Below, in pieces: positions 1 through 11,946 of a DNA stretch of 64,000 nt. Position numbers and translations under genes: made by a program. The notes beneath the pieces are model-generated. The model was not told where the DNA came from. It was given only the letters and a program-made list of their open reading frames with translations, and ran no database searches. How positions within the stretch are numbered: position 1 is the stretch's first letter; every line of letters begins with the position of its first letter. The DNA comes from Blasia pusilla (lineage: Eukaryota > Marchantiophyta > Marchantiopsida > Blasiales): positions 17,422,001 to 17,486,000 of the forward strand of contig CM114273.1 in the NCBI GenBank assembly GCA_050084515.1, written 5' to 3'.

Positions 1-79
1 AACTGATTTTTTAGTCCATGGTGAGCTCTCTGCATGAAATAATCTGAAGTTCAAAATCTCTACATTTTTGCATTTCCAG

Positions 80-465
80 ATTTTAACAATGGGCAGCAAC
101 GGAAAGTTACTTGCACGTCCACTATACATTTTGATGATGATGAAAAATGTACTCCGATTTCAATTAGGTATGGAGCTAATGGGGTGTGCGAGACTGGCCA
201 ATTTAGTACCAAAGACATTCTAGCTTCTACAACTGAATTCCAGAGGAGTACAATGCCGCAGCTCTCTGCCAGTGTAAGAAAGTCATCACAAACATTGGCT
301 TCATCATCACAGGTGAGCTATTTTAATGAATCTTCACTCTACTTAATTTTAGTTGCTATGTAACCTGTTATTTATTCTAACCTCTGTATGTCATAATTGT
401 AGAGCCCATCACTCAACGGTGAGTTTCCCAAGTTGCTATTACACGAGATTCCCAAGGACACATAA
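80..465 (+). CDS. possible internal exons of an unrecognised gene
   Basis: A polypyrimidine-like stretch ending in CAG precedes a 233-base open segment (80-312) that closes at CAG|GTGAGC, so it looks like an internal exon. It encodes about 77 residues, rich in Ser/Thr near its end and with an acidic run (three Asp and a Glu) followed by Cys. A second acceptor (TTGTAG at 397-402) opens a short segment that stays in frame: it either ends as a 16-base micro-exon at 418 (next bases GTGAGT) or reads on to a TAA at 463-465. I do not recognise the protein. It may continue from a gene that starts outside the window. It could also be a pseudogene, since no complete gene can be assembled with what follows. 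Confidence 0.3.
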
Positions 466-540
466 CATGTGCAAGTAGTTTACACCCGATCATCACTGTT
501 ACTGATGAGGTATGCTGATAACATGGGAATTCTCCCATAG

Positions 541-972
541 ACATGCCAGGATGGAATTACCAAAAGAGGTATATTCAAAATGATTGATGATAGGAAGTCA
601 TGGGACGCAATGTTAAGAGAAGACAACTTTCACAGCATCTCGATTTTCTCATTTCTTACGGGTGTTCAAAAGGAGGATTTCATGTTGAAAGGCATTCAGT
701 TCAATGACCTGAAGCTAACAAAGGCACAAGCAGCCAAAGAGCTAAGTTTAGTTATCGGCAGCATCCGACTTCCTCAGTTGACAGAATTGAGGCATATATT
801 TGTAGTACCCATGGAGGTGATTGTAGACTTAAGTTCAGGTCAAGCATTAATATTGATCAAGAAAATGCATAAAGCAAATAAAAAAGGTTTACTTTTGAAT
901 GAACAACTTGATGTACAGCCTAACAATGTTATTAATTTGGATGATTTAGAGGATCTTGGTCCAAAAAGTTAA
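541..972 (+). CDS. hypothetical open segment, possible terminal exon
   Basis: Open from a possible acceptor (CCCATAG|AC, 534-540) to TAA at 970-972, about 143 codons, with an internal ATG at 580. The product is mixed alpha/beta in character, with no signal peptide, no membrane segment and no motif I recognise. It lies on the same strand as the possible exons at 80-465 and could be their downstream exon, or an independent remnant. The codon content is not like simple repeat, which is why it is listed. Confidence 0.3.
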   Translation, partial: TCQDGITKRGIFKMIDDRKSWDAMLREDNFHSISIFSFLTGVQKEDFMLKGIQFNDLKLTKAQAAKELSLVIGSIRLPQLTELRHIFVVPMEVIVDLSSGQALILIKKMHKANKKGLLLNEQLDVQPNNVINLDDLEDLGPKS

Positions 973-1669
973 AGCAGAGTCCCCACCAAAGTCCACACCA
1001 TCATCAACAACCTTCTTGCGACGAACAAAAAGCCAAAGGGAGATATAGTTCTATGTTTATGAATCTTATTTTAGATAGAAATCAATGCACCACTAGTAAA
1101 ATATTTAAAGATTGATGAGAGATTTATGCTTCTCGGTCCGGAGTCGTGTCATCAGTAATAACGATTCCTATTCACGTCAATGAATTTTAGTTTTTGTCTC
1201 CAAGTCAGTCAATGTATTACACAGATAATTGGCCGTAGACATTTTCGGTTATGGACATCTGCTTCTTCTAAATTTGGCAAAGTGGCACAATGTCATGTCG
1301 AGGTCTGTCAGGCTCATCTTTCTCACCCGTTAGTTAGTGAAGATTGAATCTAGTCCATTTAGAAATCAATCACTACCCTTATTTTTTTGTATTTAAGCCT
1401 GTCCCCGTAGCTATGTAAGAGTCATTCTCCTTCTGCATTCTTGCTATCTTGATGTTTGTCCCGCTTTTCATTCTCGGCTATTTGTCTTGCGGTTTGCTAA
1501 GCTCTTTGTGTTAGATGGAATCTTCCATCTGGCAGGTACTTTATTTTGAAATTGTTTGTTTGAATTCTTTTGTGATTTCCGTTGTTCAATTATTCCGCTG
1601 TTAGCATCCAACTTGTTGTTAATGTCAGCAATTGTGCATGTTCGATGATGCTTGATGTGAATTTTTCAG

Positions 1670-2005
1670 AGTCTTGGAGCCTACAATAGTGCCACATCTC
1701 CGATACCATGTCCTAATGACGTCCATCAGCCAAATAATCCACCAATGCAAGCATCTGAATTGGGTCGACATGCATCGCCACCATCGATGCGCAATAAAAG
1801 ACATTGGCAGCCAGATTGTCAGCTCACCTAGAGGAGCTTAGTCTCGGTGTGCAGAAAATTAAGATGAATTGAGGCAGACTTGGTAGACTTGTGTAAGGTA
1901 GCAAAGGATCTAGCGGCAACTCTCCAAGCAATTCCATCGATGGATTCAAAGGTATCGACAACTCTTAAGGATTTGACAAAGCAGTTGGGTTTGGACGATG
2001 AGTAG
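1670..2005 (+). pseudogene. possible broken C-terminal coding segment
   Basis: After an acceptor-like TTTTTCAG, 1670-1831 is open for 53 codons and rich in Pro/Ser/Asn/His, ending in TAG. In another frame 1868-2005 is open and encodes a leucine-rich helical stretch that ends LTKQLGLDDE then TAG. The two together look like the disordered tail and C-terminal helix of one protein with a frame break between them. No family was recognised. It may belong with the segments at 80-972. Confidence 0.25.
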
Positions 2006-3640
2006 TTTCTCATTTCACGCACTGCAGCAATTAGACCTAAAGACAATATGGGTTTGTAATGCAGAAAAATTTTATATGAGCAGAAAATCTCTGTAAGTTA
2101 TGTCCTTATAAGCACATCTTACCTTAGACGCATCAAAGATGCAGATTCCATTTTTTATGAGCCTTTTTGGTAACATATACTTACAATAGGCATATTTGGA
2201 AATTTATAAAAGATTCTCACAACAACGAGACATTTTCCACATTATCACGAGCACAAATGTTTTCCATTTTTTCCTAAGTGTTTCATGTACAGTATCTTTA
2301 TGTATGACTTTTGATTCGGTTGTAGATGAAATAACAACCCCTAAGACTATGTTTCAATCATGACTCATGTGATTTATAAGCAACATTTCTTCTGTTTTAG
2401 TGACGGTTAGAATTAGTAGAATTCATTGAATTGCTATTATGATTTACCCATTTGATTGATGAATGGCAGTGCATTGATTCATAACATGTTTTCTTGATGT
2501 TACAATGGTAAGTCTCCCAATAGAACGCTTTAGTATAGACATGCTTTCAATTTCCGGTCCATTCTGGTTTACTTATCACAGTAATTGTTAGGTTTGCTAC
2601 TTAAGAGGCTTCTGCTTTTGTATCAAAAAGCTATTTTTTCATTTTATTGTATGTATGTTCCAAACGGCAAAGCGCCAGAATTCAGTTTTTTTTATAGTCA
2701 TACCATATTTGATTTTGTCTTGGGCATGTTGTGTTATTCTCGCATTTGTTGCATTCAAGCCCATAAAGTTAGCATTCAGAGTATCACTAATTCACACTCG
2801 AGTCATTGTTAATAAGTGTATGTTACCATGAGCAGCAGATACTCTTCTTCTTATTACGAGTTATATCGGTTGTGCAATACTGATAGCTGCCTCTTTCTTC
2901 CTTTGTATCGGCTCACAACCTACCACATCATCTTGTGAGAAAATAGAAAGTGACGAAATCACTGAAATCTTTAAAAAACTTAGAGATACAAAGTGGCCTA
3001 GTTCGTCCGTGCGCTCACAGAAGAGCTTCGATGGAACCTGAACATGGAGATAACTCGACATACGAGAATGCGCTACCGCTGCGGCTCCCGAATATTTCAC
3101 TACTCGGGAAACTAGGGTTTTTACTTATTTTTCTTTGTTTCTATTAATAAAACAATTTTGCATTAGGGTGCCTTGCACCCTGATGCAATACAGGGCACCC
3201 TGATGCAATATAGGGTTGGATAATCCTAGTAACGCTACTCCTAAAACCACCTATGTCATATTACTATGACTTCTTCGACGTCTAAGTCGGAACCATCAAT
3301 CTAGGCTTCTCCTTATACAAGGGGGCTGATCAGATTAATGGTGCTCAGAGAAGTGGATGTTGAGAATCCAACACATCTAAAAGCACCAAAACCACAAGTA
3401 ACACAAATGGACAGAGACAATTACCATTCCAGAAACGACAGGAAATTTAAGTACACAGAATAAGTCACTGTAGAGCACTATCCGCATAATACTAAATATG
3501 GCATTTTTTATTTTAAATCTATTGTCACCATTAGAACCGGGCTACTTTGCTATATTACAAGGCTTAGCATCACTAATTCATCTCACATTAGTAAGTCCCT
3601 ATGGCGGACCATTCGATGCACGGTCCTTTGTCTCCCAAAT
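2006..3640. other. no gene recognised
   Basis: AT-rich intergenic sequence. The open frames are short and show no recognisable protein. A roughly 20-base unit containing ACCCTGATGCAATA is repeated in tandem at about 3176-3216. Confidence 0.4.
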
Positions 3641-3647
3641 TAGAGGT

Positions 3648-3737
3648 GTATACGACACGTACATATATGTGTCAAATGTATACGCCCCTTGCATAAACGC
3701 GTGAAATGTTTACGCCACATGCATATACACGTGAAGT
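3648..3737 (+). repeat. three tandem 30-bp repeats
   Basis: Three imperfect 30-base units lie end to end at 3648-3677, 3678-3707 and 3708-3737. Each starts GTATACG or GTTTACG and ends near TGTCAAAT, CGTGAAAT or CGTGAAGT. Each unit contains a short self-complementary core such as ACACGTACATATATGTGT. Confidence 0.75.
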
Positions 3738-3914
3738 TTGTTCTCACCCTCGAAGATATATCGAGCGTATGAGCGGCCCTCTTTTCCTAACTAGATTGTC
3801 TACCCACAAAGTATGCAAACCCCTCTTGACACGCGTCATGTTCAGCAGGTCAATCGCTCCACAAATTATATTAGAAATTACCTAATGTCCACTCTGCATT
3901 AAGTTTGAAATATT

Positions 3915-3946
3915 CCAAAAAATGTAGCATGGGGCCGCCACACTAG
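3915..3946 (+). mobile_element. Helitron-like 3' terminus (type II), plus strand
   Basis: The sequence GGGGCCGCCACACTAG ends at 3946 and is followed by T, the Helitron rule (CTRR then host T). The same GCCGCCACRCTAG ending occurs on the minus strand at 25308, and a relative at 38517. The body upstream was not delimited. Confidence 0.5.
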
Positions 3947-3957
3947 TTTAATATATA

Positions 3958-3990
3958 CTAGTTAGGACCCGTGAGGGGTTCGTGTCCACT
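3958..3990 (-). mobile_element. Helitron-like 3' terminus, minus strand
   Basis: Read on the minus strand this is CCCCTCACGGGTCCTAACTAG, ending at 3958 with the flanking base T. It faces the plus-strand terminus at 3946 across only 11 bases. The hairpin before the terminus is short and imperfect, so the call is tentative. Confidence 0.35.
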
Positions 3991-6900
3991 CCATGGTCCC
4001 TAAATGCCCCCGTTTTTGGTTCTTAACTTTGAATGCTACTTGAATATACCCCCCTCTCCAAAAGCCTATGCCACATAGTATGTTCAAAGGACACATGGTG
4101 GACTATCCCATGTCGCCACTTGAAAATCGCTCCTCTAACAATAGTATGGATATAACCAAATGGAAACCAGTATGCGGCCATATTTTTGTTTTTCGGTTTA
4201 ATTTAAGATATATTAACCAAGGATAAGGAGAAGATTAAAAGGCCGGAGACTAATATTGCGGTAGAAACGGAATAGAAGAACACGGAGGGAGAAAAGTTAC
4301 TAACACAGGGGTAATTAATTGAGGAGATGTGATCATCTCACATCCATCTGATCCCACAATGATGGATGGTTGAGAAAGTCACATCAAACGGTTGTCAATT
4401 GTCGCGCCCCTACTGTGCTTGAACGTCAATTTTTTTCGTTGCGAAAGCGTACGTTTAGTAGGACACGATCTCATCGCCGGTCTGCACCCAAATACGCACT
4501 CTCGTTAGTCGGGTCTGGGTCAACCAGCGTTCCAACCTACCGAGTTCTCAACTCGGCGTCTCATCAAGCTCAACCTTCCTTACTTCTTAGTTTCCAAAAC
4601 ATGGCAAGTCCTTCAAGACTTGGAACAAACTTCCTTATTAGTCCACGAACCTAAAACGGCACTTGCGTGCCTAGCGATCCCAATTGTTCAACGGAACTCG
4701 TGTGAGTTCCAAACCGAGACCCAAGTAATTGAGTCGTAGGATGAAATCCAAGAGGGATGTCTAAAATCGCCTCCATAGACTTGGTTCAGGTTTTCCAACC
4801 CAACCCCAAACTCTTGATCCGTTCCATGCCCTTGAGCCGCCCCGTGGCGCCCAAAGTGGAGTTCGAGTTCCAAGCACTCTCGGAGACCTTCCTAGTACTT
4901 CTGGGGTTCTCCAATAACCCCCCCGCGTCCCCCCTGTTTCAAGTCTTGTTCCGCGTTTGGTCCAGGTTTCTCAGTCGCAACCATAACATCTGAAATGTGA
5001 AGCCTCGCTTGCGTCTCGTCTCTTGTCTCTTCTTCGAGACCACTCCAACGCGCAAACCATCTTAGCGTGAGCCCGCTAATGTTCCGATGTTCCGCTTTGG
5101 CACTCGTTTGGTCATGAGGATCGCGACATCAATGAAGGGGTTGCAGAATAACTTGCATTTTGCAGCATCTGCACTCATGATAACCTACAAGTGAGGCTCG
5201 TAACTACTCAAAATAATATCACAAACAATTACATCCATTGACAAAGAAATGTTCGAATGTGTTGTAATAATTTTTAAGACAAATGCTTATGAGATACTGC
5301 AAGGGAGACCTCTATGGGCGCATAGAATCGACATTCTTTGTAATGCTAGCCAATAGAATTCAAGAATTTATGACCCGAATAGAAAAGTTCGAAAAAAATG
5401 CGATCGGGAAAAATGTTGTTTCTTTGAAAAGAATGAAAAAAATTGACAAATATTTGGAAATTTCCTATCATACTCTATCAAGTGTAAAAAAAAAAAATGA
5501 GCTCATAAAATGTTTGCGATTCCTGCTCACTTTCAATGAAATGCCCTCCTAGTGCACAATCCTTGCTATGCCCACAACCAATAAGTAGATTGTCCACCAA
5601 AATAATGATTTTCTCACGGTGTGGGATAAGGATTTGTGTAGGGTTGGGAAACTTATCGTTGATGTAGTTTCTAGGGGTTGCTCCACCCCTTAGTTAGTCT
5701 GACTCCAGATTTTTTTAAGTTGATTAATAATAATTGATTTTTGCATTGGAAATTAAAATGGGAGATTTTCTAGAAAATGAGATGTTGTATTTGTAAAAAC
5801 AATTTGGTGAAAAGTAATCCCAATGGTCCAAACCCAAAAATCTAAAATAACTAGGTAAGCCATGTCTAGTCCACACTACCAGATTAATTAGAATAATAAA
5901 GCTAACAAATTTTTGGAGCATTTAGCAATATCTCGTGCCCTTCCGTGAAAGGTTAAATTTTAGAGTTTCTTTTTGTTCTTGGACTATGCAAAAGATTGTT
6001 GTTTCTTGCACTTATATATTCAAATTGATATGATGTTAAATTATAAGAAATTTCATCGTGTCATGTTTTGTAGTGCTAAAGCTAAGACATGAGCCTCTCC
6101 TCTATGAGATTAGTGCAAGATCCATCTTATGCATGAGATGAGAATCCAATTCTATGCAATGGTCATGATTGCCAATTAATTTTTTGGTGTTGAAAGAGAT
6201 TTGTTGTGTATAAAACTAACTAGTAATATGTTGCATGTGTAATGCACTCGCTTAGATCGATGGAAATGAAAAGACTCCACAAATGGAAAAAAATAATGTG
6301 AAGCAATTAAACACATGTTGAATTTACAAAGTTAAACATTCAAAAAATTCAATGATTTTTTGTCTAAATAGTGTAATAAAATGAAACTTTAACTTCACTT
6401 TAAAAAAATTTCATATCTTTTCCCTTATTGATTTAGGAAGAAATAAGTTATGGAGTATTTTTCTAACCCCCATCACTTAATTAATAAAATAAAATCAATC
6501 ATCTTGATCCAATTCTTTTTTTAAAAATCTTGTTTGAAAATTCTTCTCAACCAACTTGAAAATCTTAAAATCAAGTAATTAAAATTGCTTTCATTCTTTC
6601 GAAGAACTATCTTTTCCACTCTTCTATTACTATCCTTTCTCATGTTTTCCAAAATAAAATGCAGCTTCCCCTCCAACCTAAACTTGAAACCAGGATGCGA
6701 CCTCCTTTTGGACTTTGAGTTCTATGTGACTTAGTATAAATACAGAAAAATCATATGAAGATTCGTATAATATGTTTGGAGGTTTGTATCGGAACGAGGG
6801 CCTAGAAACAAGGCTAAGAATAAACTTAGTAATGGAACCTATTGAGAGCGCTAATACCGAGGATACATTTTGCAGTGCGAACACTCAAATATTTCATATC

Positions 6901-7300
6901 CATGGTTGAATATGAATCTCATCGACATCAAATTAAAGAAAAATATTCATTAACATAAAGTCCTTCAAATCTCATGAACATCAAATTAAGGAAAAAATTA
7001 TTAGATTTGCAGGAGTTCATGCGTGGCGATCATTGGGAGCTTTTAATGGTAATACGAATAGTAATATGATATGATGTGGACTTCCTCCTATGCAAGTCTA
7101 TTATTAATTAGATTTTTTAATGGATACTCACACTTATTTTTTAATGGAACAATGAGGATCGACAAATCGATGGGACGGGTGCAATTTGAGGCCATGTCTC
7201 TCATAGTAGACGCTTTCGGATTCACGTCAACCCTATCCCTCACTCAACGATTACCTACGAGCTTCCAAGCGAGGTTTTATGTTGCGCTACAGAGGCATTA
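3991..7300. other. no gene recognised; possible solo LTR inside
   Basis: Mostly AT-rich. A richer stretch at about 4398-5200 begins TGTCGCGCCCC, a common start of plant LTRs, and contains the perfect hairpin CCGAGTT/AACTCGG near 4540. No matching LTR end or target duplication could be fixed, so no element is called. The open frame at 5283-5552 is Lys-rich and unrecognised. Confidence 0.3.
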
Positions 7301-7630
7301 ACATCCCTAAGTCATCCTTCTATGTTTGCATCTGTTTGTATCATTGCCAAGGAACAGAGAAAGAGAGAGAGAGAGTTTTGGAAAAATAAGGAGGAGGAGA
7401 AGAATGATTGTGATACTCGCACTGCAGACGTTGGGTGTGTCGAGGCGAAACAAAGGTGCATGCAACTTCGTATGGTTGTCCAATGAGCGTTTGATGTTAC
7501 CACTTGGACATTTCAAGCTTAGTTTGGTACCTTCCTGATCACTTCTTGCAACAGAGGGGTCTAAATTCCTGTACGCCTCAGTCATTTTTAAACCCTAAAC
7601 TCTCAATTTGAGTTGGCAAACTATCTCGTC

Positions 7631-7665
7631 GGACACTCTGTTTCTACCTCACCCTTGCAAAACAC
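7631..7665 (+). repeat. dispersed repeat, copy 1
   Basis: Shares GTTTCTACCTCACCC followed by TGCAAAA with 8266-8300, in the same orientation about 635 bases away. The flanks also share GGACA before the block. Confidence 0.55.
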
Positions 7666-8265
7666 GACTTCCGCAATTCACAGGCTTTGAAGGTTGTTGT
7701 GTTAACAACTGACTATCGGATCGGAGTACCCTTGAACTTCTCGTCACTTCTCTACGATATAGAGATGCGAGAAAAGATGCTCCATCTTCACAACCCCTCC
7801 TTGATTCTAGATCTAGTGGGACATCTGTGCGTACCTTGTCTGATGCCGTTCCATGCCTTTCCAACTTCGGAGTTGCCTACTCTTAAACAGTTTTCCTATC
7901 CCAATGAAAAAATGGAATCCTCGTCTCCAAGCAGAAGTACAACAATCATGAAACAATTAAAGAAGCTGGGCAATGTAGGGAGTTACAAAGTTCAGTCGAA
8001 TGTGCATGTGTGCAATTTGACTCTCAATCAAGCCACATCGAAAAATAAGGGGAAAACGGTGTTGTCTAAAACCTTCCTGCTCATAAGTAACAGAAATCCT
8101 ACAATAACACACGAGAGGTGTGCACATGGACGCTGGAAGCACAACGTTCAAGATGCACAAATGTGGATGACTATAAATTTCATAAACTTGCAAGAATAGG
8201 CTACTTCATACCTCATCCTTTTCGACTCTCTCTTCTCTCAGTTCGAGTTGATCAATCACTGTCGA

Positions 8266-8300
8266 GGGACAGTCCGTTTCTACCTCACCCCTGCAAAAAA
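8266..8300 (+). repeat. dispersed repeat, copy 2
   Basis: Direct repeat of 7631-7665. Downstream are further small duplications: CGCAGATTTC units near 8422 and 8466, and AATCGCAA-TTGCTCCAAAC units near 8884 and 8930. This shows a locally duplicated, gene-free stretch. Confidence 0.55.
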
Positions 8301-9418
8301 ACAACGCCTGCGAGACGAGTTGCTCGCACCAAAGATAGGCAGAAGCTTTGACGCACAAAGGGTCCAAAGTGCTACTGAAGCAAAGTCTGCGTGAGGCACT
8401 CGAGAAGAGAAAACTGGTAAACGCAGATTTCTGTGGGAATTTCGCGTTGGCGCTTTGCTAGAGAGCGCAGATTTCAGTGGGAGTTCAGCGAGCAAGGTAG
8501 AGTGGTAACACGACACATCAGCTGAATACGAGTCGAATGAGGAGGAAAAAATGGGAGCAGAAGACGTATTGAGTGTGAGTGTCATTGTTCCGTGTGTAAA
8601 CGAGTCTGAATGAGAGATGGAAATGGAAAGTGCACAAGTCAGGTAGTACTGTTCATACGTACATGTTTCTTTCTCAGCAAAAGAGCATTCATGAAGGCCT
8701 CATAGAAGAAGGAAAGAAAGAAATTTCGTACCGAGGAGTGGAAACACGAGCATGGACACACATTTCTTGCGTAGTCAGTCGGACTACGCTACACGAAGGA
8801 CTAGACACGCCACCGGTGGGAAGCCATGACATGAAACACATGGAGACACGAGTGGAGTGAAGGCGCACATAGGAGTAACCGGCTAATCGCAAATTGCTCC
8901 AAACAAGAAGTGTAGCACACGGAGAAGGCGAATCGCAACTTGCTCCAAACCAAATAACGGTCGCATAGTGAGGAAAAATTAAATTAAATAAAATAAAATA
9001 ATAACCACCGGTTAATTAATAGGTACAGGCAGGGTTCGGGAAGTTTTTTTTAATTTGTCAGTCCACTACCGGGAAATGTCAAATTTCCCGGTATTTTTTT
9101 TTCTTTACCGGCGGCGACCGGAAATTCTTTCAGTTGCTGGTTTTTTTCCGAACCTTTTTTCTCCGGGCAGTTCAAATCTGACAGAATTTTTTTTCCTTTC
9201 GGTCTATTTCTGATACTTTTTCTTTTCCCAGCCACATTTCTGCCAACTTTATTTGGCCTAGCCACATTTCCGGTTTCATTGATTCTTTGTCAGCAACTTC
9301 CATTGCTTTTTTTCTGTCACTAACTTGAAGTTTCCCTGGTACTCAACTTCCCAACCCTTTTCCCTCACTTTCATTTCAGGTAACTCCTACTTCTAACTTC
9401 CTAGTTCCTACATCATCA

Positions 9419-9470
9419 TCCTTGGCAGGAGTTGAACCTGGCAAGCCTCCCACCCATTGGGATCCAAAGA
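9419..9470 (-). repeat. 52-nt tRNA-like module A
   Basis: On the minus strand it folds as a 7-bp closing stem (TCTTTGG with CCAAGGA, one G-U), a D-like arm (TCCCA/TGGGA, loop ATGGG) and a T-like arm (CAGG-TTCAACT-CCTG). There is no anticodon arm. It lies about 390 bases inside the left end of hAT copy 1. Confidence 0.6.
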
Positions 9471-9509
9471 TCTTAAATTCTGTTTTCCCTAGAAAGGAGT
9501 TTATCCTCA

Positions 9510-9561
9510 TCCTTGGCAGGAGTTGAACCTGATTACTCTCCCACCAGTTGGGAGCCAAGGA
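9510..9561 (-). repeat. 52-nt tRNA-like module B
   Basis: Same fold as module A: closing stem TCCTTGG/CCAAGGA, arm CTCCCA/TGGGAG with loop ACTGG, and T-like arm CAGG-TTCAACT-CCTG. GGTTCAACTCC resembles a Pol III B box and TTGGCTCCCAACTGG loosely an A box. It starts 91 bases after module A and lies 9 bases from the hairpin at 9571. Confidence 0.6.
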
Positions 9562-9570
9562 TCCTACCCC

Positions 9571-9610
9571 TCTAGAATACTTGGAGCCCCATTGCTCCAA
9601 GCATTCTAGA
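9571..9610 (-). repeat. 17-bp stem hairpin 3' of the hAT gene, copy 1
   Basis: The arms 9571-9587 and 9594-9610 are complementary over 17 positions with a 6-base loop. The single mismatch is a G-U wobble in RNA of the transposase sense. CCCT/GGGG flanks extend the stem. It lies between the transposase stop and tRNA-like module B. Confidence 0.75.
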
Positions 9611-9643
9611 AGGGTCCTTCTCCTACTTTCTAAAACACAAAGG

Positions 9644-11866
9644 CTAAGATGTATGAGTAGCTTCCTCTTCCACAGTTTGGGAGACATATCTATCTGGATT
9701 TGCAAACAAGTACCTAAAATGAGCAGAATTCTTCCACAAGACCACAGACTCAGACAATATATCCTCATAATCAGAGGACGGTCCTTCCAAGGCAATCCTC
9801 AAAACTGCATCCAAGTACTTGGTGGTCAACCTGTTACGAGATTTAGTCTTGATCATATTCTGAATGGAAAATGCTCTCTCATATATGGCAGTACTAACAC
9901 ACTGGACTCTAGCTACATTTGCCAAAATCAACAAATTAGAAAATTTACATTGTAGAGAGGGACTCCAACTCACCATAGCCCACAAGTCTCTGAAGTTGCG
10001 ATCCTTCCACTTAGTGGTGGCCATCAGTTTGAAAGACTGAAACTCTTGCTTTATAAGTGGAGAATTAATGATTGCAGGTTGCAAGTGACCTTGCAATGGC
10101 AACTGGGCTCCGAAAAAACCACACAAATCATCTAAATCTTTACATCCCCAACTACTCAATCCCACTTGCCGTGATGGCATGTGCACAGGATTAAGGATTT
10201 TCATTGCACCAACAAGGTTGTTGTCTCGAAAATGATCATGTAAAGCTGCACACACACTTTCAGCAAACCTTTTCTGAAAGAACAATGCAGCCTCTAAGTC
10301 ACTTCCTGTCCGATCCCGAGACATACATATGCTATGAAATTTGTTTCCCCTGATCTCAGACTGTAAACGACGAAGATAACCATCAGGTGGTCCAAAGTCA
10401 AGAAGTATATGGTAACCTGTTTCTTCAGAGAAGGTCGAACAATTCAAGTCATGAGTTTCCATCACAAAATTCATGGTTATCCTAGCTACCTCAGAATTGA
10501 CAATGCTCCCAATTGTGCTGATATCTACAAACTGGTACTGAAATATCTTACTCAAACTAGCAAGCATGGAAAGAATGTCAGCCAGAAAATACAATTGATA
10601 GATCATTTGGAATGATCTCAACTTGTTAAACAAGTTGGCAGCATTCCCATCATCGTCTGAAGAAGATATATCTCGAAAGTACGTCATTACCGATTCTAAA
10701 GAATCACACAATGTGGTCACAGCTTGCCAACGGGATAACCACCGAATCTTGTGGTATCTCTTCATGACTCACTGGGAGTCATTGAATTTTTCCTGCAAAG
10801 ATAACAAGACTGTTTTCCTCTTGGAGGACCTTCTAAAGTAGCTAGCTACAAAGATTGAGAATCCAAATCAACCAGAGGAGATTGACTTACAATCAGAGCT
10901 TTGGCGGTGATAAAGCGCCAGATTTTTTTCTATGGGCTACACAATGAATTGAAAGAATGTAGGATTTACCTTCTACGCCTCAATTGAGAGGCTACCCCTG
11001 TTTGGCTACCTACCATTGTTGAGGCACCGTCGAAACCAAATGCAACCATTTTGGAGAATTCCAATCCTCCATCTTTCAAGAGTTAAAAGCAAAGTTTCAG
11101 TAATAGCATTAGAACATTTTGATTTAACGAATTAATCCTAGAAAACAGGATTTCGCTTGGCCCTCTTCAATGAAAGTAGCTTAAAAACGACGGATGCCCC
11201 CTGCATTACGGATATATCAGTCGACTCATCGATCATAATTCCAAAGAAAGGAGAGGCTTGAACTTTAGCAAGACTTCTACTAAGTAGGACTTGACTAATG
11301 AAATAAGACATTTCACTACAACTCTTCTCATCTTGGTAGAGGTCTTTGGTAATAGGAGCATTAATAAAAACTAACAACTTACAAAGACTAGAGAATTTCA
11401 TAAATGGGATAGCCTCCTTTGCAAGGAAGTAAGCACATTTAAACAATGTCATCAGAGTGGCTTTGGAGGTTCGATTGGTTGTGGCAATGGCCTTGGCCAT
11501 GGACTTCTTACCCCCATTTGCAGCCCATGCAAGCTTAATATGCTCATTAGACTTGGCATGATCAGTAAAGGCTGAAACCTTGCAATTAATTGCACCGTCC
11601 CTGGCAAAGACACTCTTCCCCTTCCCCTTCCTACAAACCTTACAAAAGATTCTACCAAGGTCAGAATCGAATTCAATCCAATCATACAATGAGTACCATA
11701 CATCCTTCCATGCAACACGAACTTTCTCAAGTAAAGCCCCACTGCTTCCTGATGGAGTTTGCTCTTCTTTTTCATCAGAAGAGCCAGATAATGGGATAAT
11801 GTCTGGCCCCTTGTTTCCCTGTTCCTTACCTAGGAAAGCTGTCATAGTTTTCTGTCTCTTTGCCAT
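9644..11866 (-). pseudogene. hAT-family transposase, broken
   Basis: Cut-and-paste transposase acting in the nucleus on the ends of its own element. The N-terminal half (11138-11866, 242 residues from MAKRQKTMTAFL) has a zinc finger of TTF/BED type (FCKVC, then DHAKSNEH) and the core segment FFGIMIDESTDIS. The middle (10766-11137) is recognisable, with FGFDGASTMVG, but is split by frame shifts and stops. The C-terminal half (9644-10765, 373 residues from MKRYHKIRWLSRW) carries the hAT dimerisation region: ERAFSIQNMIKTKSRNRL near residue 300. It resembles the ZNF862/KIAA1586-like hAT proteins common in plant genomes. The reading frame is not intact, so it is probably inactive. Confidence 0.85.
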
Positions 11867-11946
11867 CCCTGATCTGATACTCCCAGAATCCGAGGTAGAC
11901 CAATGTCTCCAAGAAAATTAGAATCCCAAATTCCCTGGCACTCGGC

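Noticed and set aside
4398-5200. Solo LTR beginning TGTCGCGCCCC
   Set aside because: No CA end with a matching 5-bp target duplication could be fixed.
7687-8199. 170-codon plus-strand open frame
   Set aside because: No recognisable domain, no splice context, and flanked by the dispersed repeat at 7631 and 8266; not enough to call a gene.
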